From Liolophura sinensis (taxonomy: Eukaryota > Mollusca > Polyplacophora > Chitonida > Chitonidae), in the NCBI RefSeq assembly GCF_032854445.1, contig NC_088298.1, forward strand, positions 3,470,160 to 3,534,159: DNA of 64,000 nt, written 5' to 3'. The notes under the pieces are model-generated. The model was not told where the DNA came from. It saw nothing but the letters and a program-made list of their open reading frames with translations, and did not search any database. Within the stretch, counting starts at the first letter, position 1; every line of letters starts with the position of its first letter. The translations under genes and the position numbers were made by a program. Positions 1 to 13,317 of the stretch are shown here, one piece after another.

Positions 1-825
1 TCTTAGAACAAAAAATAGCCTATAACTTTAAACTATGAGAACTAGAAATCTGACACCTGTACCAAACTGTAGCCCATGAAATGCTCTTTCTGGTACGTGA
101 AGTGGATAATGAAGTCTACTGCCTTAAACTTTCAGTTTGATCGAACACATAAGCTCTTTTGACTGGCTGGTTTCTAATGCACTGTCCATGATTTCTAACA
201 GAGGTTGGACGTGTGCTTATATATACCTCTTTGACAGCACATGAAGATAATAACTACAATTATACAGTTCCAAACTGCTAAGAAAATGATTTCTGTTTTT
301 ATCTTAAGCCAGACAAAAATAGCCATGATCATAAAATAACTGCCTCACTTTCAACATGGATCCTATGAAACCATCATCAAAGGCGTTTACACCTGAGCAC
401 TTTGCTAATTACAGGTACGTGTAAATTTAATCAACGCCTAGCTGAGCCGAGCAGTGCACAACTTCGCTAAGGGATCCACCTGTACAATGCATTATTTTGG
501 TACTGCTTTGAAAGGCCGTCGCTTTAACACCACTGGTCAATTTATGGCTATCATTAATGACTTTATCACTCAGGTAAGATACATGGTTAATTCGTTTAGA
601 ATCAGGTGTGGTCAATAATTTATTGATCACAAATGACCGGCAATGACCAAGGCATATATATATGTGTGAAATGATCTGGTGTACAACACAAATATAGGCA
701 CCAGCTCTCTCTTCACAGCAATGTTGATTTTATATGTTTTACATTTAATAGGGAATAAAATATTTCACATACTTCTTCAGACATCTTAATTACCACCAAT
801 GAACCAACACAAATGTACATGTACA

Positions 826-1245
826 TATGATCAAACATGAATATGACTCATTATGGATATATGATCAAACATGAATATGACTCATTATGGAGATATGACC
901 CAACATGGATATACAATGAAACATGAATATGACTCATCATGGATATATGACCCAACATGGATTTGACTTATCATGGACATACGATCAAACATGGATATAC
1001 CATCAAACTTGAATATGACTCAACACGGATATATGATCAAACACGAATATGACTCATCATGGATATACGATCAAACACGAATACGACTCATCATGGATAT
1101 GTGATCCAATATGTGTATGACTCATCATGGATATACCATCAAACATGAACATGACTCAACATGGATATATGATCAAACACGAATATGACTCATCATGGAT
1201 ATGTTATCCAATATGTATATGACTCGTCACAGATATACGATCCAA
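826..1245. repeat. 34-bp minisatellite with TGACTCA motifs
   Basis: About 12 imperfect copies of a 34-bp unit containing GAATATGACTCATCATGG and ATGATCAAACA. Eight copies keep a perfect TGACTCA heptamer, the AP-1 consensus. Confidence 0.9.
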
Positions 1246-2596
1246 CAAGAACATGTATTCCATCTTCATTTAAATGTCACTCCAATAGAAAATTTTCCTC
1301 ACATTTTTTGTCCTACTAGCTGCTGTTAGTTTTTTAGTATTTGTATGTGTGCTGTTGTTTTTTTAACAAATCTACACTAACTGCCATTTCACAATTACTC
1401 AGCTAGCCATTTAACTTTACTTCATTTTTTGAATTACATGTAAATTTAAACTTAGCACAGTTTGGAAAATAAATGGGCTACAAACTAATTGAATAATAAA
1501 ACAAACTGTTTGGTCATTTCACAGATCATTAACCCAAAATACACACAATAAAATTAAGAGGAACAAACAATATTCCAGCCTAATAATAAATCACTTCCTC
1601 ACTCGCAGCCGTGTTTTCACAAACATGCAACCCACTATTAATAGAAACAAGCCATTGTTTCGCTTGACACGATAAAATATTTGCTTTGAATTAAGCCGGT
1701 GCTTCAGGAGAGCAAATACGTTCGGGATTCAAATCAGCTGAAATGCCAGTTTTCCACTTGAATCCAAGTGAAGCTATCAAAGCCATCTATCAGCGATGGA
1801 TTAGCCGTTAGATCTCGCCCTCTCATCGTGGGCTGAATCACAAAGACCAAGCCAGCAAACATACATGTAAGCCTTGATCACACAAACCCAGATGCTGGAT
1901 GAAGAATACCTTCAAATTTCTGCCATTTTTCCCCCACTAAGCACCAACCAGGACTTGTTCACACATCTTATTTGATTCATAACACAAGTATTGGAACAGT
2001 TAAAACTTGCATTAGCATAATTCCTGTCTGACGAGAATTTGAAAAAATATGCGGTATTTTTCTATGAACATTTATACCAATTTCACTCCACCATCAATTA
2101 AAACATTCTAGTATCACGAACTTGGAAAAACTCTCTCCTTATTTAACTTATGAACCATTATAGTAATACAAGACAAACTGAAACCAGCATAAATTTGCAA
2201 CAGCTGCCAGTAAACATCCCACAAGAAGTTCATGTCATCTTGCATGTAGGCCTGCCAAAACATGAATAATAAAAAGCTTTAAAAACACAGGGTGTTAAAA
2301 ATTTGTCCAACAAACAGACAGTTACAGTCAGCTGCTTCGCTCAAGTAAAAAATTTATTTAAAAAAAAAAACAAAAAACATTTGAAACCAAACAATTAATC
2401 TTCATATTCTTTAGTGAGCAGCATACGCACATATCACACGCTTTCTTCGGATACTATAGCCACTAGCTGCCTATACTGGTGGTTGAAATTTGCTGTCAAA
2501 TATGGCAGGTCACTAAAATAGTTCAAAAGACCTGTGAATCCATAATAAAGCCAAAACAAAAAAATAATATCCTTCTGAACGTGTTTTAAAAGCACA

Positions 2597-2716
2597 ACCT
2601 GCCCATGGTCGTGGGTTTCCCTTGGCCAGGTTTTGTCCCACAATAATGCTGGCCATCATTGTATGAGTGAAATATTCTTGATTATGGCATAAAACACCAA
2701 TCAGATAAATAAATAA
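2597..2716 (+). mobile_element. SINE-A, 3' part
   Basis: Carries GGTCGTGGGTTTC, TAATGCTGGCC and TGAAATATTCTTGATTATGG with an (AAATA)n end. It lacks the tRNA-like head. Confidence 0.8.
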
Positions 2717-3449
2717 TATATACAAATCTACTAGAAAACACCAAACATATTGGTTGTGAAACCAAACTTATTCCAATAGGTTGTTATCCAAACAAATAAC
2801 TCAGTCATGTTTTGATTTCTTACATAAATGTGTAGGTCAAATTCAGCATACCTGTATGTACAAGATATACAGCAAGATCTTAAATGTAAGATGACTTATA
2901 CTCTGACATCGCTCTGTACAGTCAACCACAACAGTTTAAATTCTTCCTGCTTTCTACCTCGTTCCAGCAAAATCTCTCAGGAAAATGCAAGATGACAGTT
3001 CACCAAGTATTTAAAGCTTTGAGACTGAAAACAAATGCTCAAGTTTACTGCAATCTGTAGGCTTCTATTCATCTTCTGAAAAAAGCTAACCTATGTTCAG
3101 TCGAAACACTATCAGCACAAAAATCAAACTGCAAAAAAATTAACAAAAAATAAATAGAAAGCGAAAGGCTAACAAAACATTCTACACTTATTTAAATTCC
3201 AACTCATTAAATGTAGATGAATGTAAATAAGGTACTTCTGGATTTTCGAACAGCAAATTGGTGGAATTGAGGACTTGTGATAGAATCTCTAAAATGCCAA
3301 TCAGAATTAACACTCATTTAAGTACTTGTATGTGTTTTTCCTCTTTTCTCTCAACAACGTAGATTTGCTCTAAATGCACGTTGTCCCATACAGTTGTACT
3401 AAGTGGCTTCAGTACATTTCACTCGTTGTACATGTATGTCAAACAGGGG

Positions 3450-3845
3450 AAATGTATTGCAACGAATATTTCAATATGCAGTTTTCGAGTTATGTCAATA
3501 CGACAACAGAGTGACGTCCTATTGCAAAATGACGTCGCCACTTTACGGCATGGTAGGGCTAACTGCCTATCTTATAACATGGCAGTGATCGTGTTTAGAT
3601 CAAAGTACCGGGATAACATCATTATTTTTGCAATACTGGGAACCCAAATCCATCCAAAAACATGATTCAGAAGATCAGTCTAATGCTTTTTAATTAGTGC
3701 TTTATATTCTATGTACGACCCCATGTTAAAATTACCAGATTGGCCCTACTGTGCCATAAAGCGACGACGTTATATAACAAAGGGACGTCACTCTGTTGTC
3801 GTAACGTCATATCTCGAAACCTGCATATTGTGATATATTTTTCAT
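3450..3845. repeat. long imperfect inverted repeat (fold-back element)
   Basis: Left arm 3471-3565 and right arm 3735-3830 are reverse complements with mismatches. Shared pieces include ACGACAACAGAGTGACGTCC and AATATGCAG. A loop of about 170 bp separates them. Probably a non-autonomous fold-back or MITE-like element; no transposase is seen. Confidence 0.75.
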
Positions 3846-5026
3846 ATTTTAAATTTCAAGACTATGCTCAAAATTCCAGTTTTCCCAGGTATTCATCTCT
3901 TCGAGATACCAATGTTTGTTCTTGATAAAAACAATGTTTTATATAGGTTTAGTTCCATGTTTTGTTTTTCAACTGCTTACTTTAATAAGGAAAAAAATCA
4001 CTGATTAATGCAGTGTGGTATGTGTGCTCTAAAACTGCATGTGCCTGACATTCCATACTTTGTTCTCAGCAGAAATGATCTTATTTGTTAAATGAAGTCC
4101 ACGATTCACCTATTTTTTATCATTCTGAATAAAGTCAAAGAAATACTTTGTAAAACTGGCCTCTGACGTCGGTCAACCAGTTTATTCTTCAGATCAAACT
4201 AACAAACTGCATCCCAACAAACTCTTAGTACCTGACCACACAGGAATCTGCCATGGTGCTACAACACAACAAACCCTGCACAAGAAACTGTGGTCAGCGC
4301 ATGACAGCCACAGCTTACATCGTGCAAGGGTCAAACAAGGATTATATTAAATGGACACTGCAGCAAGGGTGTATCTGCTGCGTCTGCGCCTGCATCGTCA
4401 GCCCAGCGCAGCCCTATCAACATTGAGGCCATCCAGTCATTAAACCCGTAATCATATCTCTCTATGAACAAGGGACTGGATTTCCTGAATAGCCTTTCGC
4501 CAGCGACACCGCAATGACATATGCGGATGATATTGAATTTGGACGTGTTCTGATCTATTTGATACCCCCAGAGGCTTCACAAGGTCACGAATGTCAACAA
4601 CAACGCACACAGCAAGCCATAACAGGTCATTAAAGAAAACCACAATTATAACACGGCACGAATGTCTTTTACACTAACTGAGGTTCGATAACAAATTATG
4701 AACTGTCCAGAGCCAAAAGTCAACATGATGTTTGCTGGTGCTTTAGGATTACTGTGGACAATACTAATCAAATGAAAATCTCCATATTACAGGAAAGCAG
4801 TTTATTTTCATTACCATTTAGTTATTGGATTTGCACGGTTCTGTGCTGTCAAAGCAGCTCCACATGTACTTTGTTATTTAAGGCAAAGAAAAAACTAGTC
4901 TGAAGTATAAGTCAGATGTAAGGCCATTAAACACTATCCAGGGAAAATAATTTGCCACAGTATTCTTAATATATATATATTTTTTTTGTTCAATTGAGTA
5001 AAACGCATGCAATAGAAACCTTGGCT

Positions 5027-5395
5027 TCCACAATGGCTTTTTCTGACCATACTATGGCCTTAGTACACTGTGGCCCTTTCTGACTACACAGTGGGCTTTT
5101 CTGACCACACTGTGGCCCTTTCTGACTACACTGTGGCCTTTTCTGACCACACTGTGGCCCTTTCTGACTACACTGTGGCCTTTTCTGACCACACTGTGGC
5201 CCTTTCTGACTACACAGTGGCCTTTTCTGACCACACTGTGGCCCTTTCTGACTACACAGTGGCCTTTTCTGACCACACTGTGGCCCTTTCTGACTACACT
5301 GTGGCCTTTTCTGACCACACTGTGGCCCTTTCTGACTACACAGTGGCCTTTTCTGACCACACAGTGGCCTTTTCTGACCACACTGTGACCAGCAA
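5027..5395. repeat. 40-bp minisatellite (two 20-bp half units)
   Basis: About nine copies of alternating half units containing CACTGTGGCCCTTTCTGACT and CACTGTGGCCTTTTCTGACC. Both strands are open over more than 115 codons because the unit lacks stops; this is not a gene. Confidence 0.95.
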
Positions 5396-5949
5396 CATCA
5401 AACAAAATGCTGCTTCTTAACATACACACGCTGCTATACTTCTGCATTCAAGGTATCTTTATAGAGCCATGCAAGAACACGCCTTAAAACAAACTATTTA
5501 AGGCAAAAGTTACACATGTGACATCAATGATACCTTCTTACCTACTTATCTTTATCAAACTTACAGACCACCTCAGAATTTTCAGGACAGTGTTAATGGT
5601 CCTTAATCTATTCAGTTCATTTAGTCTTTTCTTTGAGCTTGACTCTTCATGTTAGAGAACAACCGACAGAAATCATGTGAAACTGCCTCTGTGAAAGTTA
5701 AAGTTGCACAGTTTGCCGGATTCTAGGTAAGTTTCACTACCAAAAACTGTGAAATTTATATGCATCTGAAAATGCACTTCTGTCCATTATCAAAAAACAT
5801 ATGAGCAGTTCAGTAATGAAGAAACAGGATGTCTACAATATTACCACGTTTGTGTCCAGACAACTTTTGGTTGGTCAGCAGTTTTACATGTATATACAAA
5901 CACAGAATCCTCTAAAACAGCAGCTTCTGCTAGACATCATACGTTACAT

Positions 5950-6180
5950 TTTTTATTTGAGTGGAATTGTACGCCATACTCAAGAATATTTCACTTATTC
6001 ACCGCTGGCCAGCATCATAGTGAGAAGAAATTGGGCAGAACCTAGGGGGCACATATATCCATGTACGACTAGAGAGAAAGCCAACATGAGCTGGACTTAA
6101 ACTCTGTCCAACTGTATTTGCGAGAGGCTCCTGGGTCATTGTGCTGCGCTAGCATGCTAAGCACTAGGCCAAAGAGGACC
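5950..6180 (-). mobile_element. SINE-A, diverged
   Basis: Minus-strand copy from the (TTTA)-type end to the tRNA-like head region, with the conserved tail (CTCAAGAATATTTCACTTAT on the + strand) and the head piece GAGAGGCTCCTGGGTCATT. Confidence 0.8.
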
Positions 6181-7846
6181 TATTTAACTTTATTTATCTA
6201 AAGCTGGGGTAATTATGGTCGAAGCAAACCTTCCTGGTAGGGCGAAGATGATCCTGTAAACCCAGGGGGTTGGAATTTGTGATAGATACTGACAGAGGAA
6301 TCTAATCAACCGAAGCTTGACCTAATTCCATACATCAATAAAGGCATGTCCAAAATGCGATTAACTTGCATGTGATTAACTCAATAAAAGACATAAATCC
6401 ACAAGTTCTTAACTGATCTGTGTTCCCACAGGATGCCCTGTTCACATCTGGTTATAATTATCAATAATTTACACCCAGAAGCAGATGTATTTATATACAT
6501 GTATATATATATCTTTGTAATGTAGAAGAAAACAATATTTTCATAATGTCTGTGCAAGACTCCATGTTAAAATGGGGAATTCATGAAACTTCGGCCAGCC
6601 TTTAACAAAGCAGAGCTATGAACTCTTATGATCTTTCCTTTATTACGTCACAAATTTCGGTGCATGTGTACTTTGTGGTGGTGTATGTTTTGAGCTACAT
6701 GGTACTGTAGGCAAATCACTTGAACATTTAGACGTATACATGCAGGTATCAAATCTACCAATCATACGGTATACACAAACTTGACACATATCTAATCACA
6801 ACAAGGAAACTTAACCTAGAATGTGTGCCTATATGAACTCTTCAACTCCAAAACGAAACACAAGCTTTCAATCTCATCCATAGCATACTGGGTGAGGTCA
6901 GTAATGGTGAGGGTTTTGGGGGTTGGGAAATCAGCTTACGGGTAAGTTCAGGGGTGTGTGCAGGGAGGCAGAAAACTGCACTAAATTTGGATACAGGTAT
7001 AAGATGGACAGTGGGGTGGGCTAAGACCAGCATAAACTGTTTATAAGCCCGTTATCTGCGTGAGACTGCTGGTAGAAAGGCACATCTTCCTTTGCTTGTC
7101 ACACTTGTAGAATCAAATTAAAGCTCAGATGCAAAGGTAATTAATGCCTAAGTGACCTGGTATTGATCAGAAACACGGATGTCCTGGCACACAGAAAAAT
7201 ATTACCGTATGATCCGTAAAAACTTGACACAAGCATAATGCATGGTTTATACCCTTGCACTGACATTTTCTGTAAGAGAGAAGGAACGAACCTTGACCTC
7301 AAGTGCATATCTGTGTAACACGAGCTCAATTCTTACGTCGCAGAACTTTCTGAGATTCACGTGTAACATTTACCTTATCATATGTTTAACATTTGTTATT
7401 GGATGGCAATGCTGCGGAATGACATTTAAGCTCCTGCAGTACTTTGTACATGCAAGCTAAAAATTAAATTATGGCTGTAAACCATACACAAGAATTTCTC
7501 TTGTACATGTAGGACAGCAGTCAGAACCCATTTTGACAAAGATGTTGTACATGTGTGATAGTCGCACACACATGTCAATGGTATAATAAATCTGTGACAC
7601 ACAAAATATTGTACGACAAATGTTACAATAAAGAAAATGTTGTATGCCGCCTTGTGAAACTGGGAGATGACATAGAAGTACAAATACATGTATCAGCATG
7701 TACACACTGTGTACAGACCGTGTACAGACCAATAATGGCCCTTACTGACATCATCCTCTCACTGTTTCAGTTGTAACAGAGGAGAAGAGCAGTGGTTTAC
7801 TCTGGGCACTCATGTGTCAGGGCTCATACACTTCATACATCATAAA

Positions 7847-8095
7847 CTTCAAGGGCTTTCAACGCCATTGCTCATTTTTCAAGGATATTAAGAGTCTAAC
7901 CTTTCAAGTATTTTTAGGGCCTTAATTTTTGGGATTCTCAAAGGCTTTTAAACTGGGGCCTTATTTTCTCTTTTTTTTTTCAAGGGCTTTCAAGAATTTT
8001 AATGGCCTTATTTTTTTCTGAATTTTCAAGAGCGTTAAAGGATTTTCAGGCCCTTATTTTTTCTGATTTTCAGGAGATTTAAGAATTTCAGGCCC
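7847..8095. repeat. degenerate tandem repeat, about 50 bp
   Basis: Old, diverged copies built around CAAGGGCTTTCAAG, TTTTCAGG and GGCCTTATTTTTTCTGA. Confidence 0.6.
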
Positions 8096-8796
8096 AGTAA
8101 AAATGCTGCAGTTTCCTCTGTCCATAAACCTGGCCACTGTCACATCAAAAAGTCTCAGTTTATCCTCACCCATCAATTCAATAAATAAAAAAAAATAAAT
8201 GGTGTGCAATAATAAAGTTGTAATACTATTATCTCACCACATAACAATTGGATCTATGACAAATATCACTTCTGTAAGCCTGATTTAACAGCACATTATA
8301 TGTATTTGTGTCGGTCACAACTGTGAATAGCGAATATCTGTGATTCACAAAATATGATTCACTAAACATCATTCCACCTCACATGTACATGTCCTACAAA
8401 TATTTGGCCATTCAGTTTGTAAACACTGAAGTGTTAGTGATTTATGACTTCACCAATAACATTTGTTTAATTAAGAGCAGCACGAATCTGTTACAATGGC
8501 TCCAACAATAGCTCACCATTCAGGTCACAAACATTTCATATGGTATACATGTAGGACAATGAATACAAAATAATGCAGCATTTTTTATTTTTTCAATATG
8601 CCAGAACACTCTGCTGCAGATTGATTAGATTACTAACCCCTGACAAAGAGGTTGGGAGTTCAAATCCAACTTCTGCCACCTTTATTATTTATTTGAGTTG
8701 TGTTAAACACAAACTCTAAAATTATTCCCTTGAACAACCTGTGGTTGGTTTTATGAGCGGAGATGATAGCTTAAGACCCAGGTGAAATACCAAATC

Positions 8797-9258
8797 TACC
8801 ACACCCCCAATACGACATCCACCACACCCCCAATACGACGTCCACCACACCCTCAATACCACGTCTAGCACACCCCCAATACCACTTCTGCCACACCCCC
8901 AATACCAGGTCTACCACACCCCCTATACCATGTCTACCACACCCCCAATGCCATGTCTACCACATCCCCAATACCAGGTCTACCACACCCCCAATACCAT
9001 GTCTACCACACCCCCAATACCAGGTCTACCACACCCCCAATACCATGTCTACCACACCCCCAATACCAGGTCTGCCACACCCCCAATACCAGGTCTACCC
9101 CACCCCCAATACCACGTCCACCACATCCCCAATACCACACCCCCAACACCACGTCTACCACACCCCCAATACCACGTCTACCACACTCCCAATACCACGT
9201 CCACCACACCCCCAATACTAGGTCTACCACACCCCCAATACCACGTCCACCTCCACTC
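8797..9258. repeat. 23-bp pyrimidine/C-rich minisatellite
   Basis: About 20 copies of a unit containing CCACACCCCCAATACCA, followed by GGTCTA or CGTCTA. The overlapping open frames on both strands are repeat artefacts. Confidence 0.95.
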
Positions 9259-10758
9259 CTTCCCAATCTTCAACCTATGCCATACAAACCCACATTGCTT
9301 TATGTCATGCTTTGTTAGGACCACTAAAAGGCTTTATAGCATTGGAATTATCATTCAGATCAATAAATGCTTACAATACGAACAATAACTTGCCCAATAA
9401 AGATTTTCGGATGAAGAATTTTCATCGCTAGTCATCTATATCAACTGATACATGATATAGTAAAGTCAACTTAAACCTTAAAGTAAGTTAAAAATTCTAA
9501 ATTTAAGAAACCAAGCACCAAGCTATTTAAACTGGTATTTCCATGTAAGCACTGAATTGCCAGAAAAAAGAAATCTTATCAGTTTTATATGATCCTGTAT
9601 ACAAAAATTCTTTCTTAGACAAAAACCAAAAAACAGTTTTGCAAGATAATGAAATTACTGAATAGCAACTCAAGAAGCTGGCCAGGTATAAAATATATTA
9701 CCATGATCACTATCAAATCTACAGCAACTGACAATAAAATTTATCCAATGATTTATTAAATTACTTTTCATTATGTGCTGTATACAAAAGCCGATATTCT
9801 GACAGGCATTAAGAATGTCACAACAACAACTTACAGTTTACATCCACTGGCGTATAATCCATCAGACTGTGCGTATTAAGACGAGATATCCGCGGCGCGA
9901 GTTGGAGGCCTATAGACAGCCCTCAGTGATGTGACAACCCTAACCTTTGCCACAAAAAAAGAGTTCAGAGTTTCCTAAAGTAAACATGGAAGATGAGCCA
10001 GATAGAAGACCAACAAGCACAGAATTCCTGGTGGGTATCACACCCGCCAATATAGCTACAGTCACTGTGACATCCTAGTCCAACTGGAGCACTAACAAGC
10101 AGCAGAAAAAGGTTGAGTTGAAGTGAAAAAACAACAAAAAACTGTCAACACAGTCAGCTGAAATAGGGGGCAAAGGCTGCTGAAGGTTGTAAAGAAGTCA
10201 GGGGTAAATTGTGTGAACTACATGGCTGCTTATTCCGATATCCTCTCATAGATTTCCTACAGATTCTTAACGCAATGCCCCCTCCCCCAGCTCATGCAGT
10301 ATCAATAATAACTGTGTGACTCCCCCGTCACAAATTCACGCTGGGACGGCCACCATGCAGTACGGTGTTGTTGGGCATCATAAAAATCGTTTGTCATTTA
10401 CACACGCCCGAGCTATTGGGGACACCCCTGGGTTGATCAATGGAACGGTCTGGTAAGCCTGGTTGCTAAACTGAAATATCCACGAGAGTGTGTGTGCTGT
10501 AAAGGAAGGGAGGGGGAGAGGAGGGGGGACACTGTGAGAGATGGAGACACACAGCAGCCACGGTTTTTCACAAACGGGTACAATATTATTGCTTGGTGAC
10601 ATTCAGGTCAAGCCACCTACATGCATTTTCATAAACTATATATCCAAAATCAAAGCATTTTTGAAAAGAAAAAGAAAAAATGATGCAAATTCGATATCAC
10701 CGATACATACAGATTTATGACTTCTACCAAATTAATTATTTATCCTGATTCTAAGACC

Positions 10759-11157
10759 TTTTCAACAGCCTCTGTGACTAATATTCTGGAACACTGGGGG
10801 TGTAAAGATATCATTTGCACAGTTTTTGTAAATAAGTCTGTCGGGGTGAACTTTTTTGAATTGAAAATACATTTACCCTAATTCTTCAATCTTTTCAACA
10901 GCCTCTGTGACTAATATTCTGGAACACTGGGGGTGTAAAGATATCATTTGCACAGTTTTTGTAAATAAGTCTGTCGGAGTGAACTTTTTTGAATTGAAAA
11001 TACATTTACCCTAATTCTTCAATCTTTTCAACAGCCTCTGTGACTAATATTCTGGAACACTGGGGGGGTGTAAAGATATCATTTGCACAGTTTTTGTAAA
11101 CAAGTCTGTCTGGGTGAACTTTTTTGAATTGAAAATACATTTACCCTAATTCTTCAA
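10759..11157. repeat. 133-bp tandem repeat, three copies
   Basis: Units start at 10759, 10892 and 11025 (TTTTCAACAGCCTCTGTGAC) and are nearly identical. The first half of the unit resembles the 5' end of the MITE-like element that follows directly at 11154. Confidence 0.93.
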
Positions 11158-11353
11158 TCTTTTCAACCGCCTCCGCAACCAATATTTTGAAACATTCTGA
11201 GAGAACTATGTTGTGTAAGGAAATAATTTGCTTAGTTTCATAAAGCTTGCATCTTTAGTAACGCCAACAAATCATTTTGAAGTCATTTTCATAGTAATCG
11301 TATGCATAAATTCCACTGAAAAAAGTGCTTTAAGGGTAAAAAAAGTTGAAGAT
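11154..11353 (+). mobile_element. MITE-like element, variant copy
   Basis: Starts TTCTTCAATCTTTTCAACCG and ends AAAAAAAGTTGAAGA, giving inverted ends. The 3' part (GCATAAATTCCACTGAAA) matches the family of similar elements in intron 1. Confidence 0.6.
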
Positions 11354-11464
11354 TTGCAATAGTTTTCAGTTCTTTATTATATCAAAACACTGGACAAAGA
11401 CAGAAACTAAAACTGCACGAGCACAGACACCATTGTGATCAAAACAATCAAACAATCGTCAGAA

Positions 11465-11600
11465 AAACAATCGTCAGTGGTGAAAATGCCAGACTAACAG
11501 GTCACACACAAGGTGCAAGTTCAATCCCACTCTTGCATTTTAGACAAGGCATTTCTAGATTCTCCTACAATCATTGTGCATGAAGGCTTTATAGTGTATG
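11465..11600 (+). mobile_element. SINE with tRNA-like head (type C)
   Basis: The B-box-like GTGCAAGTTCAATCCC follows ACACACAAG. The same head occurs inverted at 15055-15130. The 3' limit is uncertain. Confidence 0.45.
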
Positions 11601-12452
11601 TCAGCCATCAGTAACACGTCAGGCCATTTGCACAGTCCTATACACCCTTCAGTTTACAGATCGCTTGTCTTTCACCAATATGGCACCAAGCCTGCTGTTA
11701 GACCATAAGTCTGTTTCCGTCACCCCTAAAACTGAGCGCCGTCAGTTAAACAAAACACCCCTGGGTACGGTATTGAATAACCATCAGACTGATGATTACA
11801 AATAAACCAAATCACAAATTTATTTCAAACACAATTTGGCCTGTAAAAAAAATGCTCTTCCAGAAGAACACAAAGGCCTTAAAATGATATACTTTTGATG
11901 CCAAGTTTTTCTGACAAGAAATTAATCAAACTTGCAAACTTAATGGTCCTATAAGGTGGATGACTTGATCTGAATCAAGCAAATTGTGTCACTGGGAAAG
12001 AGTCAAATTTTACATGAAATACAGTAATCTTTAGCGTGCTGCGTTCTCTACATCCTGATGTTTTTTGATACACGTACCGTAATGTTTGTACAGATCTGAC
12101 GTTAGATTTAATCGCATGGCCGATTAAATCATGTTCAGATCTCACGGGTAGTACTACAGAGGCCTGTTTTAACCATCAATCCCTTGGGCGGTGCTATGGT
12201 GTCACTTAACAACTATTTAACTCCATTACCAAATGGTTTTCCAATTTCTCCCTTGGGCACATTTTTTTCACCTAATTTACAATGACTAGCCAGATCCTCC
12301 GAAAAAAAAAAACGAAGCAAACAGTTTTGTTTCAACACAGCTAAACTTAACTACTTTACCATATCCCTTTGCCTTAAAGAAAGTTTTATATAAACCAATA
12401 CTAAAAGAACTTGAAACCGAAACTAATGTATAAATACTCTAAGTAAATCAAA

Positions 12453-12573
12453 ATAAATTTATTTATTTATTTCGATTGGTCTTTTACACAGGAAGGTGAC
12501 AAGCATTATGGTGAGAGGAAACTGGGAAGGGCCCAGGGAAAGTTCACAACCATCCACATGTTGCTGGCACATC
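12453..12573 (-). mobile_element. SINE-A fragment
   Basis: (TTTA)n end then AAGCATTATGGTGAGAGGAA and CATCCACATGTTGCTGGCA, diverged from the family. Confidence 0.65.
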
Positions 12574-13093
12574 AAAACAAAATAAATAAATACATGTTTA
12601 TAAATAATAAACTTCATTAGCAAAATAGACCAAAATGAGATACCTACAATCCTTAAACATTTCCCTGCAATTTTTACTACCTGTTACGAAATACCTGAAA
12701 TAAAATACCAAATATACAAATACACAAATAGGTTAATAAAGCCTTAAAGAAGCTCTGGATGCTACATGAGTATATATGCCATCCCTCACCACACCACCCC
12801 CACACACAGATACCCACTCCCTCCGCCAGAAATGGGCTCTTCGCGTGGTCATGGGAACACTGATGCTAAGGTTGTCATGCTCTGTGGAATATTGATGTCC
12901 TGTCCACACAAATAAATAATGACCCCAATAATTTTTTTTTCCCTGGCACAGACTGACACTTATTTACCATATAAATGCTATTAAACCATTATTACACTCG
13001 CCTCAGACGTTTTCCTCCTTTTTTCACTGGCTTAGGCTGAAGTTCATCACATCTGGGACTACAGATAGTCATTCTCAGAACATCTGTACATGG

Positions 13094-13226
13094 AATGGTC
13101 TGTCAGCAACCTGTGGATGGTCCTGGGTTTCTCTCAGGCTATGCAGTTTTTTCCTCCCATAATGATGGCCGTCATCATATAAGTGAAATATTCTTGAGCA
13201 CGGCGTAAAACACCAATCAAGTAAAG
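13094..13226 (+). mobile_element. SINE-A, 3' part
   Basis: GGTCTGTCAGCAACCTGTGG through TGAAATATTCTTGAGCACGG to CACCAATCAAG; the head is missing. Confidence 0.8.
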
Positions 13227-13317
13227 TCATAAATCAAAACATTAATTTCAATGTCCTGCTTACATGCCAAAATCACACACACACAGCTTACTGTTCCATA
13301 CAGAAAATGAATGAGCA

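Noticed and set aside
5052-5447. 131-codon frame of VVRKGHS repeats
   Set aside because: Minisatellite artefact; the opposite strand is open too.
8930-9388. Pro/Thr-rich open frames
   Set aside because: C-rich 23-bp minisatellite read in several frames; no evidence of a gene.
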